DNA from: Kingdonia uniflora
Taxonomy: Eukaryota; Streptophyta; Magnoliopsida; Ranunculales; Circaeasteraceae
DNA length: 64,000 nucleotides
Direction: 5' to 3'
Assembly: GCA_014058105.1 (NCBI GenBank)
Contig: JACGCM010000465.1
Coordinates: forward strand, 1,054,001 to 1,118,000
The notes beneath the pieces are model-generated. The model was not told where the DNA came from. It did not search any database and was given only the letters and a program-made list of their open reading frames with translations. Positions 44,001 through 54,154 of this stretch are shown in pieces. The translations under genes and the position numbers were made by a program. Every line of letters begins with the position of its first letter. The first letter of the stretch is position 1.

Positions 44001-46229
44001 ATGACAAAGAAAGTTGCAAAAAAGCCAACAATGACGAATAAATTGAATGCGGCCGATGTACTCATGGCTTCTATGGAGAAGCTTTTGGGAAATATGTTCA
44101 AGTTAAAGCAAAATCAAACAACCGCTAAATTGCCTAGTTCAACAGGTGATAAAAGCGAGGTTATACCCGACAATTATGTAGAGGATCGTGAAGTTATGGG
44201 AAGAGGAAGAGGTACTATAAGTGGTGGTTTTCTCGCCAATGTGATTCGCTCGGGAGTAAATCCAATGCGTCCTACACCGATTCAAGTTGTTGGGCGTGGG
44301 AAGAAATTAGCTTTTCCGCAACCTTGATCTGAAGCAAGTACTAGTGATGAACAAGCTGAAAATATTTGTTTTACAAATGTGCTTGCACCGTTACATGCCA
44401 AAGAACTCGAAGATAACTTCGAGGATTCTCCGACCAATCTCAGAGCGACATTGGAGTGGAAGGCAACTCACGATAAGTACATATTGATAACATACATAGG
44501 GTCACATCAGGGATGCCATGATACACCACTCGTGTTCGTTTCATCCCCATGATAATGAACACATACAGACTCGAGAGTGATAGGAAGATAGAACTAAAGC
44601 TCGGGCTGGGCTTGGAGTAGGAAACATTAATCCCAATAGTGGGCAGGATCAAAGTCTAACATTGATCTAGGTCGGTCCACCCACCCACCCATCAGTCCAC
44701 ACATGTAATATGGAAATGGTTTAAAACTCAACAGATTTTACTCAAAGTGGGTTGGGCTTAGTGGCAGATCCGCCTGACCCAAACTTAACTCAAGGCAGAC
44801 CAAGTACCACACGTGCAACCCCAACTAGTCACATACGTCAGACTTACATAACACCACCAAGCAGAACCCATAGTGGGCTAGACTCGCTGGATGCAGACCC
44901 AAGACGAGTCCGATTCTACCACGGTCTAGATCTGCCTATCGATGCTCATAGAGGCTTCAATCCCCACCAAAGGCAGCCCCACTCAGGTACTACTAGATGA
45001 GTATGTGATGGGATATCACGAGGAATTGACCAAAGGTAATTTTGGCCTGAAGTAAGTGGGCTAAGTGGACGCACAAGGGATATGGGGCAGCAAAATCAAC
45101 AAAACAATATGAGTTTTGGCATTGATGAGGGTCGCTATGATCGTGGCTATGCACCGACAAGAGAAAGAGAGGGATTTGCATAATAAAATAATACTTATAC
45201 AGACACTCATGACACGTTTGGGTCTCCATTCGATACTAGTGTTGGGAGTGGGAATGGTAGGGCTACCCATGATCAATATGTACCTCCTTATGAGTCTCAG
45301 GATCGAACACGTGATATACCGTCTACAAAATTTGCTTCCAGAACTTACTGCGACAAACATTGAAGTGATTTGGATGATGATAGGCAATGGTTTCATGATC
45401 ATAATGAAGGCAACTTTATCGCCACAACTCATATTTCTGCTTTACGCTCTAATAATTAAGATATTAAGCTTAACTTACCAGAATTTGATAGTAAGCTTCA
45501 TCCTGATGTTTTTATTGACTGGATGAATCGGGCAGAGAAAATATTTGCATACAAAAGGTACGGCGGCCCGAAATAAGTAATGTAGTTGAGACCAAGTTGA
45601 CCGAATATGCTCTAAACTGGTGAGATAGTTTCCAAAAGAGGAAACGTGACAGAGAGTTAGCTAATAATACAAAATGGCATTTAATGAAGCGAGAGATGAT
45701 AAAATGTTTTGTGCCAACAAATTATGAAGATGAGAGCTTTACACATTTGCAAAATCTACGATAACATTTATCTTCTGTGTACACCTATACAAATGAGTTA
45801 TATTTACTATCTTCACAGTTATCCACTACAGAGTTAGAAGCACAAAAGGTTAGCCGATTTAAAAGTGAGTTGTCCAAGAAAATTTAAGACAAGTTAACCA
45901 TGTTGAATATTTTAACAGTTGCAAATGTAGTTGAACATGCAAAGAGAACTGAAGCCAAATTCTAAATGAATCCTATAGTTGTGGCAATTCTAACAACTAC
46001 GACTACTCAAATAATAGTACGTTCATCAGGGGGAGGAATTGGTGTACAATATTTTGAGTGCGGCAAGACTGGTCATATGAGGCGTGATAATCCTAACGTT
46101 AAAAATCACGTTGCATTGCTTACAGAGAAGTTTTGGGGTCATATGGCGGACATAGTACAACAAATACGGGATAAGGAAGACGTAGAGATTGCAATAACAA
46201 ATCCAGAGGAAGGCTATCCTTCACCTTAA
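44001..46229 (+). pseudogene. gag: Gypsy-type gag of the gag-only element
   Basis: Start at 44001 (MTKKVAKKPTMTNKLNAADV), with REVMGRGRGTISGG. After a poorly explained segment (about 44470-45050) the frame resumes with SFGIDEGRYDRGYAPTRERE, then WFHDHNEGNF and the retrotransposon-gag core IKLNLPEFDSKLHPDVFIDW, NRAEKIFAYK, FVPTNYEDESF, LTMLNILTVANVVEHA. The zinc knuckle is degenerate (YFECGKTGHMRRDN: Tyr and Asn for the first and last Cys). Many stops. Confidence 0.78.
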
Positions 46230-46263
46230 ATTTAAGGTCAAAATTTTCTAAGTCGGGGAAAGT

Positions 46264-46598
46264 TGATGGGTTACGTGATCGTCGTAGGCGACCACGTTGG
46301 GTCGCTTCCCGTTTACTATGACCAACTTTCTATTTTACGTTATTTATGTTTTAATTGAAATTCTAATAATATTAAGAACTTCGAAGATATATTAGAATAT
46401 TTGTAATAGAAAAGCTAGGTGGTATGGGATTTAGAAACTCTTACTCTATAAAAGAGATGGTTTTGGTTACTATTAAGGGGGTTGGTGTATTGTGAAAATT
46501 GAGTTTTTTTAAGTAGGTTTTAATTGATAAGAGTGATTTATTTTGTTTATTTCGTTAATGATTTGCGCTAAATGCTTCTGCACATCTAGTTTCTATCA
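46264..46598 (+). repeat. 3' LTR of the gag-only element
   Basis: Begins TGATGGGTTACGTGATCG after a purine tract (GGGGAAAGT) and carries the same CTCTATAAAAGAGATGG box. The right edge (TTTCTATCA) is approximate. Confidence 0.8.
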
Positions 46599-46960
46599 TG
46601 CACTTTATCAGAATATGAAATAGTCTTTTCTTGTACCTTATCGTTCCTACTAGCTTCAACTTCAAGATATTTGGGATCAAGAGTAATCTCTATTTATGTT
46701 TTTATTTGAATTTGAGCTTCCTTAGGTTTTTTGTCAGCGGAACTCACATCCTGAATCATGTGGTACAGTTGTTTAACTTTGTTTTCCTGCTTGTTCAAAT
46801 CATCAATAAATTTTTTTGTAGTTTTCAAGGGGCTTAAGATCACTTCTGGACTCAATCCTCCAAATACATTCAGAAATAAAAAATCCATTGAAGAGTTTTC
46901 AAAGAAGCATACAGTCTTTGAGTCTATTCTTCTATTAATATTTTATTTGATTTAAACTCT
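46599..46960 (-). pseudogene. N-terminal ORF1 piece, probably LINE D
   Basis: Minus-strand frame from 46888: MDFLFLNVFGGLSPEVILSP, KKFIDDLNKQENKVKQLY, one stop at the end of KEAQIQIKT, then in the same frame IEITLDPKYLEVEASR and TISYSDKV. The frame could continue beyond the gag-only element at 43609 (VDTSTSVP). A charged N-terminal part before DUF4283 is usual in LINE ORF1, but there is no direct family motif. Confidence 0.45.
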
Positions 46961-46965
46961 TAGCA

Positions 46966-47293
46966 TGTTGGAGGTTTTTACTGGGTTTTAGAGTTTGTTT
47001 ACAAATCTTTATTAATTGGATTAGGAAGCCAACTGTCAGTAAGGCTCCTAAAGTTTAGTAAATTTGGATTTTGGAGAGTTTATAAATAAACTTATATATG
47101 TAATAGAAGAGATGCAGTTGATTATTGAATAAAGTTATGTTTTAAGGAGAATAGAATTCTCTTTCTTTTTCCTTTGTTTCTACAATTTGATTATTGATTA
47201 TTCTTAAAAAGGTTGGTAGTAAATTTGCAGCCAAATTAATCTATGAGTTTGTTATTTTCTTGGAGTGATCTTCGTTACGTTTGAGGCCCTACA
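46966..47293 (+). repeat. LTR-like sequence
   Basis: TGTTGGAGG start, TTTATAAATAAAC promoter-like box near 47080, TGAATAAAGTTATG polyadenylation-like signal near 47127 and a possible CCCTACA end. No duplication or partner LTR is seen. Confidence 0.3.
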
Positions 47294-47329
47294 TAATCAA
47301 AAAACGTGACCTTAATTATGATAAAAGAA

Positions 47330-47780
47330 ATGAAGGTTTTATATTCGGAATCACAACTCCTAAAGCCAGTCCTAACATGTAAAAATACTTATAGGATGCT
47401 TCTTACCATTTGCCTCAAGCCACAAACATTAAACAGCCATGTAGAACTTGCTTTTGTCTCATCTCGTAATAGCGTGCAAGCGAATTGTATAGTTTGGCCA
47501 TGATGCATGATTTGTATCGCAAAGTGGAGCAAATGATATTTTCTACTTAATTGTTCTGTATGTTTTATCAAACCAAACTACTTTTCCAAACTATTGGTAT
47601 GACAATCTTAATCGAGCATCTATCCAAAAAAAATGTGGCCCGACCATCTACATCACGATGAATAACATAAAAAAACTGAAGGTTTTTAGCTTGATTTTCA
47701 TTAAAGTAATTGAACACCGCTTGTGCATCACCTTCTTCAAGTTGCAATATTCTTCTTAAATTGCATTGGTGATTCCAACT
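47330..47780 (-). pseudogene. FAR1/MULE-type transposase fragment
   Basis: In shifting minus frames: EGDAQAVFNYFNENQAKNLQFF, VIHRDVDGRA, then KVVWFDKTYRT, MHHGQTIQFACTLLRDETKAS and STWLFNV, then HPISIFTC. These are consecutive blocks of the MULE transposase domain in FAR1/FHY3-related proteins (D-T-T-Y-R-T region and H-H-x-Q motif). Several stops. It may be a relic of a Mutator-like element. No terminal repeats were seen. Confidence 0.7.
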
Positions 47781-47799
47781 ATCCCGGCTATCAAAACTT

Positions 47800-48531
47800 A
47801 TCTCTTTATTGAAATTTTTAAGGTACTCGAGATTTATCGATTATGTACAATTAGGTCAAATTAATTAGGTTCAAAATTCTATGAATCAATTTTTCAATAA
47901 CGAAGTACTAATCTAATCTAAATTAATTCTACAATCTAGTGAGAATAAGTAATGATCAATATGGAACTATAATCAACACACAAAACCACTAAATGTTAAC
48001 CCTGTGGGAAACCTTTCTCAGGAGAAAACCCCCACAGATCATTGTCAAATCCTCGAGAACTAAAATCTACTATGAAAAAGGATTACAAGAATCTAAATTA
48101 CTTATAGATTCGATAAGCACATCCCGTGGTTACCTATCTTCAATCACAATTCTCGCAATTAATCATCCGTTCTCGCAACGCCTCGCTTCGGATTACACGT
48201 CAAAGCTTTTCAACCTTAAATCCCTCAAGCTCTCAAATCATAAAGTTAAAATTAGGTTTTATATAATTCTAGATCAATTCGACTTGAGGGTTAATTCTCG
48301 CTGAATCTTTCATTGAATTCTCTCATTTCTTAAAATATCTCATGGCCTAAAATTCATTTTGGATGGGGTGAAGTTCAAAAGAAAATAACTTTTAAATTGA
48401 AAACTTAAAATCCCAAGCTCTATTCGAACAGAGCAAAAGTCTTTTCGAACAAATAGGTTTTTGTCTATTTTGTTCTAATAGAACAAATTTTTATTCGAAT
48501 ATAACAAAAGTCTATTTGAACAGAGATGGTT
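47800..48531 (-). other. Degenerate sequence, possibly an antisense copia LTR interrupted by the hAT element
   Basis: On the minus strand a GGGGGTTTTCTCC...GGTTTCCCACAGGGTTAAC stretch (around 47995-48045) looks like the end of a copia LTR. TTCGAACAGAG-type motifs occur near 48435-48530 and again right of the hAT element (54160-54190). No internal retrotransposon sequence. Confidence 0.3.
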
Positions 48532-48540
48532 ATGCCAAGT

Positions 48541-48735
48541 AGGGTTGTACAAAAAAAACCGAAACCCGAGATCCCGAACCGGACCGACCCGAACCGGCCG
48601 GTTCGGTCCAGTTTTTGGGATCTGCCGGTTCAGTTTCGGGTATTAAATTAAAAACCCGAATATAATCAGTTCGGGTTCGGGTTCATGTTTTAGTCTGATT
48701 CAATACCCGACCCGAACCGATTAACTTATATTAGG
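48541..48735. repeat. hAT left subterminal repeats
   Basis: Many short CCCGAACCGG/CCGGTTCGGT motifs in both orientations. The same motifs fill 53990-54140 at the other end. Such repeats are transposase-binding sites in hAT elements. Confidence 0.75.
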
Positions 48736-48785
48736 TTTTCTAAGTTAGGTTTTACATTTCACTTGAAGCTCTGAGTGAGGCGCCT

Positions 48786-48955
48786 TCTCCTCCTCTCCTC
48801 ATCTCCTTGAGACTGAAAACTCAAACCCATCTCCTCAACTCCTTGAGACTGAAAACCCAAACCCATCTCCTCATCTCTTTGAGACTGAAACCCAAACCCA
48901 TCTCCTCATCTCCTTGAGACTGAAAATCGACTGAAAATCCAAACCCATCTCCAAA
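48786..48955 (+). repeat. Tandem repeat in the hAT leader
   Basis: About four to five copies of a 33-36-base unit containing CATCTCCTTGAGACTGAAAA, between the left end and the first transposase codon. Confidence 0.8.
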
Positions 48956-49017
48956 CCGATCAAGTGACGGATAATCAAAGCCAATCTGCCATGAATTTGT
49001 CAGCAACTCCAGGTACA

Positions 49018-49050
49018 CTCTCTCTCTCTCTCCCTCTCTCTCTCTCTCAT
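49018..49050 (+). repeat. CT microsatellite
   Basis: (CT)n with one CC interruption at the start of the first intron of the transposase gene. Confidence 0.95.
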
Positions 49051-49119
49051 GTAGTCATCTTTGTGTTGATTGTTGATTGTAGATTTGATTTACTGATTAG
49101 ATTTACTTATTTTAGGGGT

Positions 49120-49435
49120 TTATAGTTTGGATTTGATTTACTGATTTTGGGGGTTTACTAATTTTGGGGGTTTACTGATTTGGGGTTTTCAAAATTTTGG
49201 GGGTTTACAGTTTACTGATTTTGGGGGTTTACTGATTGGGGGTTTTCAAAATTTTGTGTGTTTACCGTTTACTGATTGGGAATTTTCAAAATTTTGGGGG
49301 TTTACAGTTTACTGATTTTGGGGGTTTACTGATTGGGGGTTTTCAAAATTTTGGGGGTTTACAGTATACTGATTTTGGGGGTTTACTGATTGGATTTTGG
49401 GGGTTTAATAAAATTTTGGGTATAAATTAATTGTT
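49120..49435 (+). repeat. GGGGGTTTACTGATT minisatellite in transposase intron 1
   Basis: Repeated TTTTGGGGGTTTACTGATT and GGGGTTTTCAAAATTTTGGG segments, making a unit of about 55-60 bases copied several times. G-runs of four to five recur on the plus strand. Confidence 0.88.
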
Positions 49436-51772
49436 ACAAAACTGTCTGGTTTTTATAAAACTGCCTGATTTTGGGGGTTTACTGGTTTTTACAAAACTGC
49501 CTGGTTTATGTAAATTAATTGTTACATAACCATGTATTTTTACTTAATATAAATTGTTGTTTATTTCAGTAATTGGGACTTCTTCGGCGAATGAAGACAT
49601 AAATTTTCAAAAAGTTCAAGATTTGCTTGAGATGGAAAAGCAAAAGGAAAAAGAAGATGAACTTAAATCTTTGGAAGTGACATCGAACAAGAAACGATAA
49701 ACTACATCGGATGTATGGAACCATTTTACCAAAGTACAAGGTATGATTCCTCCAAAAGCAAAATGTAACTATTGCTAGGTATTGCTTAATTGTGACTCTA
49801 TTAAATATGGAACTTCTAGTTTGAGTAGCCACATGCAGTATAGATGTCAAAGCCCTAAAAATCTTCTTCGGCCAAAGTAGGATAATAGTCAATAAACTCT
49901 TCATTTCAAACCAAATAGTAAAGGACAAGAGCTTGTGCCAATCACTTTTAGTCAGGAATCTTGTAGGAATGCTCTCACTCAAATGATAATAATTGATGAG
50001 CTTCCTTTTAGATTTGTGGAGGGTGAAGGTTTTTTAAAATTTTGTGAAGTAACTTGTCCAAGATTCAAAGTGCCTTCCCGCGTGACTATAGTTAGGGCTT
50101 GTCTTGCTATGTATGTGGAAGAAAAAAAGAAATTGAAGAAGATATTGAAAGCTAATAAGATTTGTTTAACCACCGATACGTGGACCTTATTTCAAAATAC
50201 TAACTATATGTGTTTAACCGTATATTATGTTGATAGTGAGTGGAAATTAAACAAACGGATACTTAATTTTTGTGTCGTTGTAAACCATAAAGGTGAGACT
50301 ATTGGGAGGATGGTGGAGAAATGTTTGATAGATTGGGGTGTAGATAACATATTAACCCTTACGTGTGATAACGCAAATTCGAACAACTTGGCGATTGATT
50401 ACCTTAAAAAGAAGACTATACATTGGAAAAATGTAATCTTGGCACACGAATTCATGCATATTAGGTGTTCCGCACATATCATAAACCTAGTCGTTAAAGA
50501 TGGCTTAAAGCAATTTGATGTTTCAATTGCCCGAGTACGAGATGCGGTTAGATTTGTAAGATCTTCTCCGTCTAGGTGGATAAAATGGAAACAATGTGTT
50601 GAAGAAGCTAAAATTGATAGCTGGATAAATGTTTGTTTGGATGTTTCTACTGGATGGAATTCTACATATCTTATGTTAGATGCGGCGGTGAATTTTGAAG
50701 CAGCTTTTGTGAGATTTGAGGAGTATGATCATGATGGAACATATTTTAAATATTTCCAAGGGAAAGACGGTGATGGTTTTCTTCCAAGAAAGGTTGATTG
50801 GGATAGATCTAGGTTGTTTGTGCTATTTTTAAAAGTATATTACACGTCTTCAACCAAAATTTCAGAGTCTAACTATGTTACTTCTGATTTGTTATTCAAC
50901 GAGATTATTAGCGTTAAAAATAACTTGAAGGTACTAAGTGATCACGAGGATCCCGGTTTGAAGTCTATGGGTTTGAACATGGTTGAAAAATATGACAAGT
51001 ATTGGGACCTTGAGAAGTTAAATCTGTTGTTGTTAGTTGGGGTGGTACTAGATCCACGTCTGAAGCTTGATTATATAGAGTTTGGCTTAACGGGGTTATA
51101 TGATGAAGGTAAAATTGATTTGATAAGTGAAAAGGTAGAAAAGATACTACATCGGTTATTTGTATCGTATGTTAGAAACGGCCGTAACCCAAGTACGACA
51201 ACTTTACATGTCAGTGATACGATGACATGTGATCTATTGGAAGGCCCCCTTAGTAAATGGAAAAGGCATAAAAAAGGGAACTCGGGAAATGCATCGAAAG
51301 TGGAGAAGTATTTGAAAGCGGATGTTGAAGACAAAATGGAAGGAAAGAAGTTTAAAATCTTATCTTGGTGGAAGAACAATAATGTTAAGTATCCGGTTCT
51401 CTCTCTTATTGCGAGAGATATATTGGCTATTCCGGTTACTTCGGTAGCTTCCGAGTCTGCCTTTAGTTCGGGAGGTCGGATACTTGACCCATTCCGTAGT
51501 TCATTACGACCCAACACGGTAGAGGCTTTGATATGTACTCAAAATTGGCTTCGGTCACAGGACAAACTAATTGATGTTCAAACTTCTATGGAGGAGATTG
51601 AACAATATGATAAGATTGATGCGGGTAATATTTTCATTTAGTACTTTAATAGTTTAATTATTGCAATTATACGTCAAATGATACTTGACTTCAATTTTAT
51701 TATTTTATTGATTTCTTAGAATTATTTGAGGGGCTTGCATCAATGTCGATAGAGGAATGCACAAACAGTTGA

Positions 51773-52930
51773 GATAACATTACATTTTATGGTTGTGGTA
51801 AGTTTAAAATTTTATGGGTAATATTTATTGATTATTGATTATTGCAATAAGTTTAAAAGTTTATAACTAGTTTAGCAAAACAGAATCTACAATAAGGAAA
51901 TATTAGCATAAACTGTAAGGAATCTAGTTTTAGCATAAACTGGTTTATAACTGGTTTTAGCATAAACTGTTATAAACAGAATCTGGTTTTAGCCTTATAG
52001 CCTTCTGTTATAAATATTAGCCTTATGTCATAAACTGTAAGGATTCTGGCTTTTAAACTGTTATAAACAGAATCTGTTAACAGATTGGGTTGACAGAAAT
52101 GGATTGAGGATTATAGAGAAAAGAAACAAGGAAAACGAGAGTTGAAAGCTAAAAGCATATGCTAAGAAAGTCTCCTGATTCCATTTTTTACTGACATTGA
52201 AAGATAATAATCAAATAGCTAAAAATTAGAAGAGATGAAAGAAGAAGAAATATAATTACAAAAGGAAGCAGAAGCAAGTTATCATCTAATCTCTATAAGA
52301 TAATGTAATATATAGCCTGCCTTTAAGAGAGAAAGAGAAAGAAAAACTACAAAATATGCAGGATAGTAGTAAAAAAAAAAGGTGTTAGTAGAACCTCCAC
52401 CTCTGTAATACTGGGAACAACTTAAAAATAACTTTTACTCTAAAGATACAAGAGTATGTTAGTACTACTACATATGTTATAGTCAACTTTGTTAATTATG
52501 TATATCTCTTTATAATTTGCATATGTTGTAGATGTGTTATGCATGTTTGGGCCTTTTAGTAGTTGTTTATGATATTGTTAACCTAATTGCCCTGTCAAAA
52601 TGGTGTATTTTTTCCTTCTCGTCCAGTTTTTAAAACTTGGTTATGTATTGCTTCTGCTTGATTGGGATGCCATGCATATTGGACTTTAGGAAAAAGAAAG
52701 AAGAGTTGTGACATAACTAGTGTTTAAACCAGATTTATTGAGCCTTAGGGCCACTGGTACTCCATAAATAGATAGGTCTGGTTTGATAGATAAGCTTTCA
52801 AAAGTCTAATTATAATGATGCTCAAATTTATGACACTCAGCAACATAGATATCTAACTGTAATTGCTGAAAATAGCTGAAAATTAACAAGAAATAGTTGA
52901 AAGACAATAATCAAATAGCTAAAAATTATC
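51773..52930. other. hAT internal non-coding region
   Basis: AT-rich sequence with no recognised gene. A stretch GATAATAATCAAATAGCTAAAAATTA (52203-52228) recurs nearly unchanged near 52904, and a loose tandem of ACTGGTTTTAGCATAAACTG-type units lies at 51880-52090. Confidence 0.6.
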
Positions 52931-53091
52931 TGGGTGAAAACCATGAGCAAAAGAATTATCTTAATGTTGCATACTGTACAAACCACTAATTCAGATCACA
53001 ATACGACAAGGGACTATATTCAAATAATTAATACAATGTCTTATATCCCTTACAAAACAACACTTAATCAAACAAACCATGGAGGTTCATC
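52931..53091 (-). other. Probable ARL8 3' UTR carried with the captured fragment
   Basis: Directly downstream of the ARL8 stop the minus strand is T-rich, with TTGTATTAATTATTTG and similar stretches, as in plant 3' UTRs. Assigned by position only. Confidence 0.4.
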
Positions 53092-53371
53092 TCACTTGGC
53101 AGTTTTGGAGTGTTTGATAAGACAATCAATGACAACATCTATGTTGATTCAATCTTTGCATGAGATCATGTAGCAACAGACCTCTCTGTCTGAGATGGAA
53201 TCCAGACCCATCTTATCTACCAACGCTTACATTGAAAGGGCTTCAGACTTGTCAATCTTGTTTCCAAGAATCAATAAAGGGATGCCATTCAAGGATGGTT
53301 TCATCAAAAGGTCCAGAAGCCCAGTTCTAGAGATTGAAATACCATCTCTGTCAGCACCATCCACTACATAC
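53092..53371 (-). pseudogene. ARL8: Captured ARL8 (Arf-like GTPase 8) 3' coding fragment
   Basis: The minus strand reads [35 protein letters not shown], then [21 protein letters not shown] and INIDVVIDCLIKHSKTAK followed by TGA at 53094-53092. The NKID nucleotide-binding motif and the whole C-terminus are those of plant ARL8, a lysosome/vacuole-trafficking GTPase. An AG acceptor preceded by TTTCCTTGGC stands at 53372-53373, so the piece seems taken from genomic DNA. Two in-frame stops (after SEALSM and after CKD) make it a pseudogene. The G1 P-loop half is missing. It lies inside the hAT element, antisense to the transposase. Confidence 0.88.
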
Positions 53372-53439
53372 CTGCCAAGGAAATAACAGAGATATTAAAT
53401 AACAAACAACCTCTCTTTGTGCCATAAGATAGATTGGAT

Positions 53440-53930
53440 TTTTGCTAAATGTTGTTAGCCTGTTAGCTAAATGTTGTTAGCCTGTTAGCTTTTACTTTTA
53501 TACTGATATATGGATTTTTGCTACTGTTAGTCTGTTTTTGCTGGACTGCCTACTAGACTGGACTACTGTTGTTAGCCTGTTTCTGCTGCCTGCTGCTAGT
53601 TATGGATTTTTGTTGTTGTTGCTGGCCTGCTGTTGTTTATGTTTATGTTGTTTATGTTAAATGTTGTTGGACTGCCTGTTGTTGTTAGCTAAATGTTGTT
53701 TATGTTAGCCTGTTTATGTTTATATTTAAAAACCATGGATTTTTGCTGTATGGACTGTATGGATTTTTGTTAGCCTGGTTATCTTGTATGGACTGGTTAT
53801 GTTAGCCAGTATGGACTATTGGACTATATGTTTATGTTAGCCTGGTTATCCTAAACCATGTATATGTTTCAAATAATTAATACTGTATGGATTTTTGCTG
53901 TATGTTTATGTTAGCCTGCTGTTAAGCTCA
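53440..53930. repeat. Low-complexity GTTAGCCTG / TTTATGTT repeats
   Basis: Irregular repeats of TTGTTAGCCTGTTAGC, ATGGATTTTTGCT and TTTATGTTAGCC. No coding sense. It lies upstream (on minus) of the ARL8 exon and may be an expanded intron. Confidence 0.75.
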
Positions 53931-53955
53931 CTATATGAAGAAAAAAACCCAAAAA

Positions 53956-53988
53956 CCCCCCCCCCCCCACAAAAAAAAAAAAAAAAAA
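53956..53988. repeat. C13 and A18 homopolymers
   Basis: Thirteen C at 53956-53968 and eighteen A at 53971-53988, just before the right subterminal repeats of the hAT element. Confidence 0.95.
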
Positions 53989-54140
53989 CGAGTTCAGAAC
54001 CCGACCCGACCAATTCGGTTCCGTTCCGGTTCGGTTCCTGTACAAAGTCGGTTCGGGTTCGGGTTCAAATATGGCTAACCTGACCAGCCTGGGTTCGGGT
54101 TCAAATATGGTTGAACCCGGCCTGACCCGACCCATGAACA
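53989..54140. repeat. hAT right subterminal repeats
   Basis: CCCGACCCGACC, GGTTCCGTTCCGGTTCGG and GGGTTCGGGTTC motifs, counterparts of 48541-48735. Confidence 0.75.
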
Positions 54141-54154
54141 GCCCTACTACCAAG

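Larger units (their letters stand above)
43610..46598 (+). mobile_element. Non-autonomous gag-only LTR retrotransposon (TR-GAG type)
   Basis: Two LTRs of about 333 bases flank a 2.3-kb internal part with a primer-binding site and gag remnants but no protease, RT, RNase H or integrase. The last internal residues before the 3' LTR (GQNFLSRG) resemble the extreme end of a gypsy internal region, so pol was probably deleted. The LTRs differ at roughly one base in eight. No clean duplication was found. Confidence 0.8.
48991..51772 (+). pseudogene. hAT transposase gene, three exons
   Basis: Exon 1 48991-49012 (ATG), exon 2 49570-51624, exon 3 51720-51772, with GT/AG signals and matching phases. Exon 2 has a BED zinc finger (VWNHFTKVQ, CNYC, SHMQYRC), then a 568-codon open part from 49935: a DUF4413-like RNase H fold (CLTTDTWTLFQNTNYMCLT, TLTCDNANSNN, HIRCSAHIINLVV) and the C-terminal dimerisation domain (ILSWWKNNNVKYPVLSLIARDI, ASESAFSSGGRILD). 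Exon 3 ends LASMSIEECTNS. Four in-frame stops (49698, 49776, 49878, 49893) all fall in the BED region, so the full-length protein is lost, while the rest could still give a truncated one. Confidence 0.9.
48540..54146 (+). mobile_element. hAT DNA transposon (RICESLEEPER type)
   Basis: The left end TAGGGTTGTACA and the complement of the right end TAGGGCTGTTCA form short inverted repeats. Flanking 8-mers ATGCCAAG (48532-48539) and CTACCAAG (54147-54154) are an imperfect 8-bp duplication, the hAT size. Both subterminal regions are packed with CCGAACC/GGTTCGG motifs. Inside are a plus-strand transposase gene and an antisense ARL8 fragment. Total about 5.6 kb. Confidence 0.87.

Noticed and set aside
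46966..47293. LTR pair with 6582-7024 forming one large element
   Set aside because: The two LTR-like segments do not share sequence.
48821..49018. Minus-strand repetitive protein (GLGFSLKEMRRWVWVFSLKE)
   Set aside because: Product of the tandem repeat in the hAT leader. No independent coding signal.
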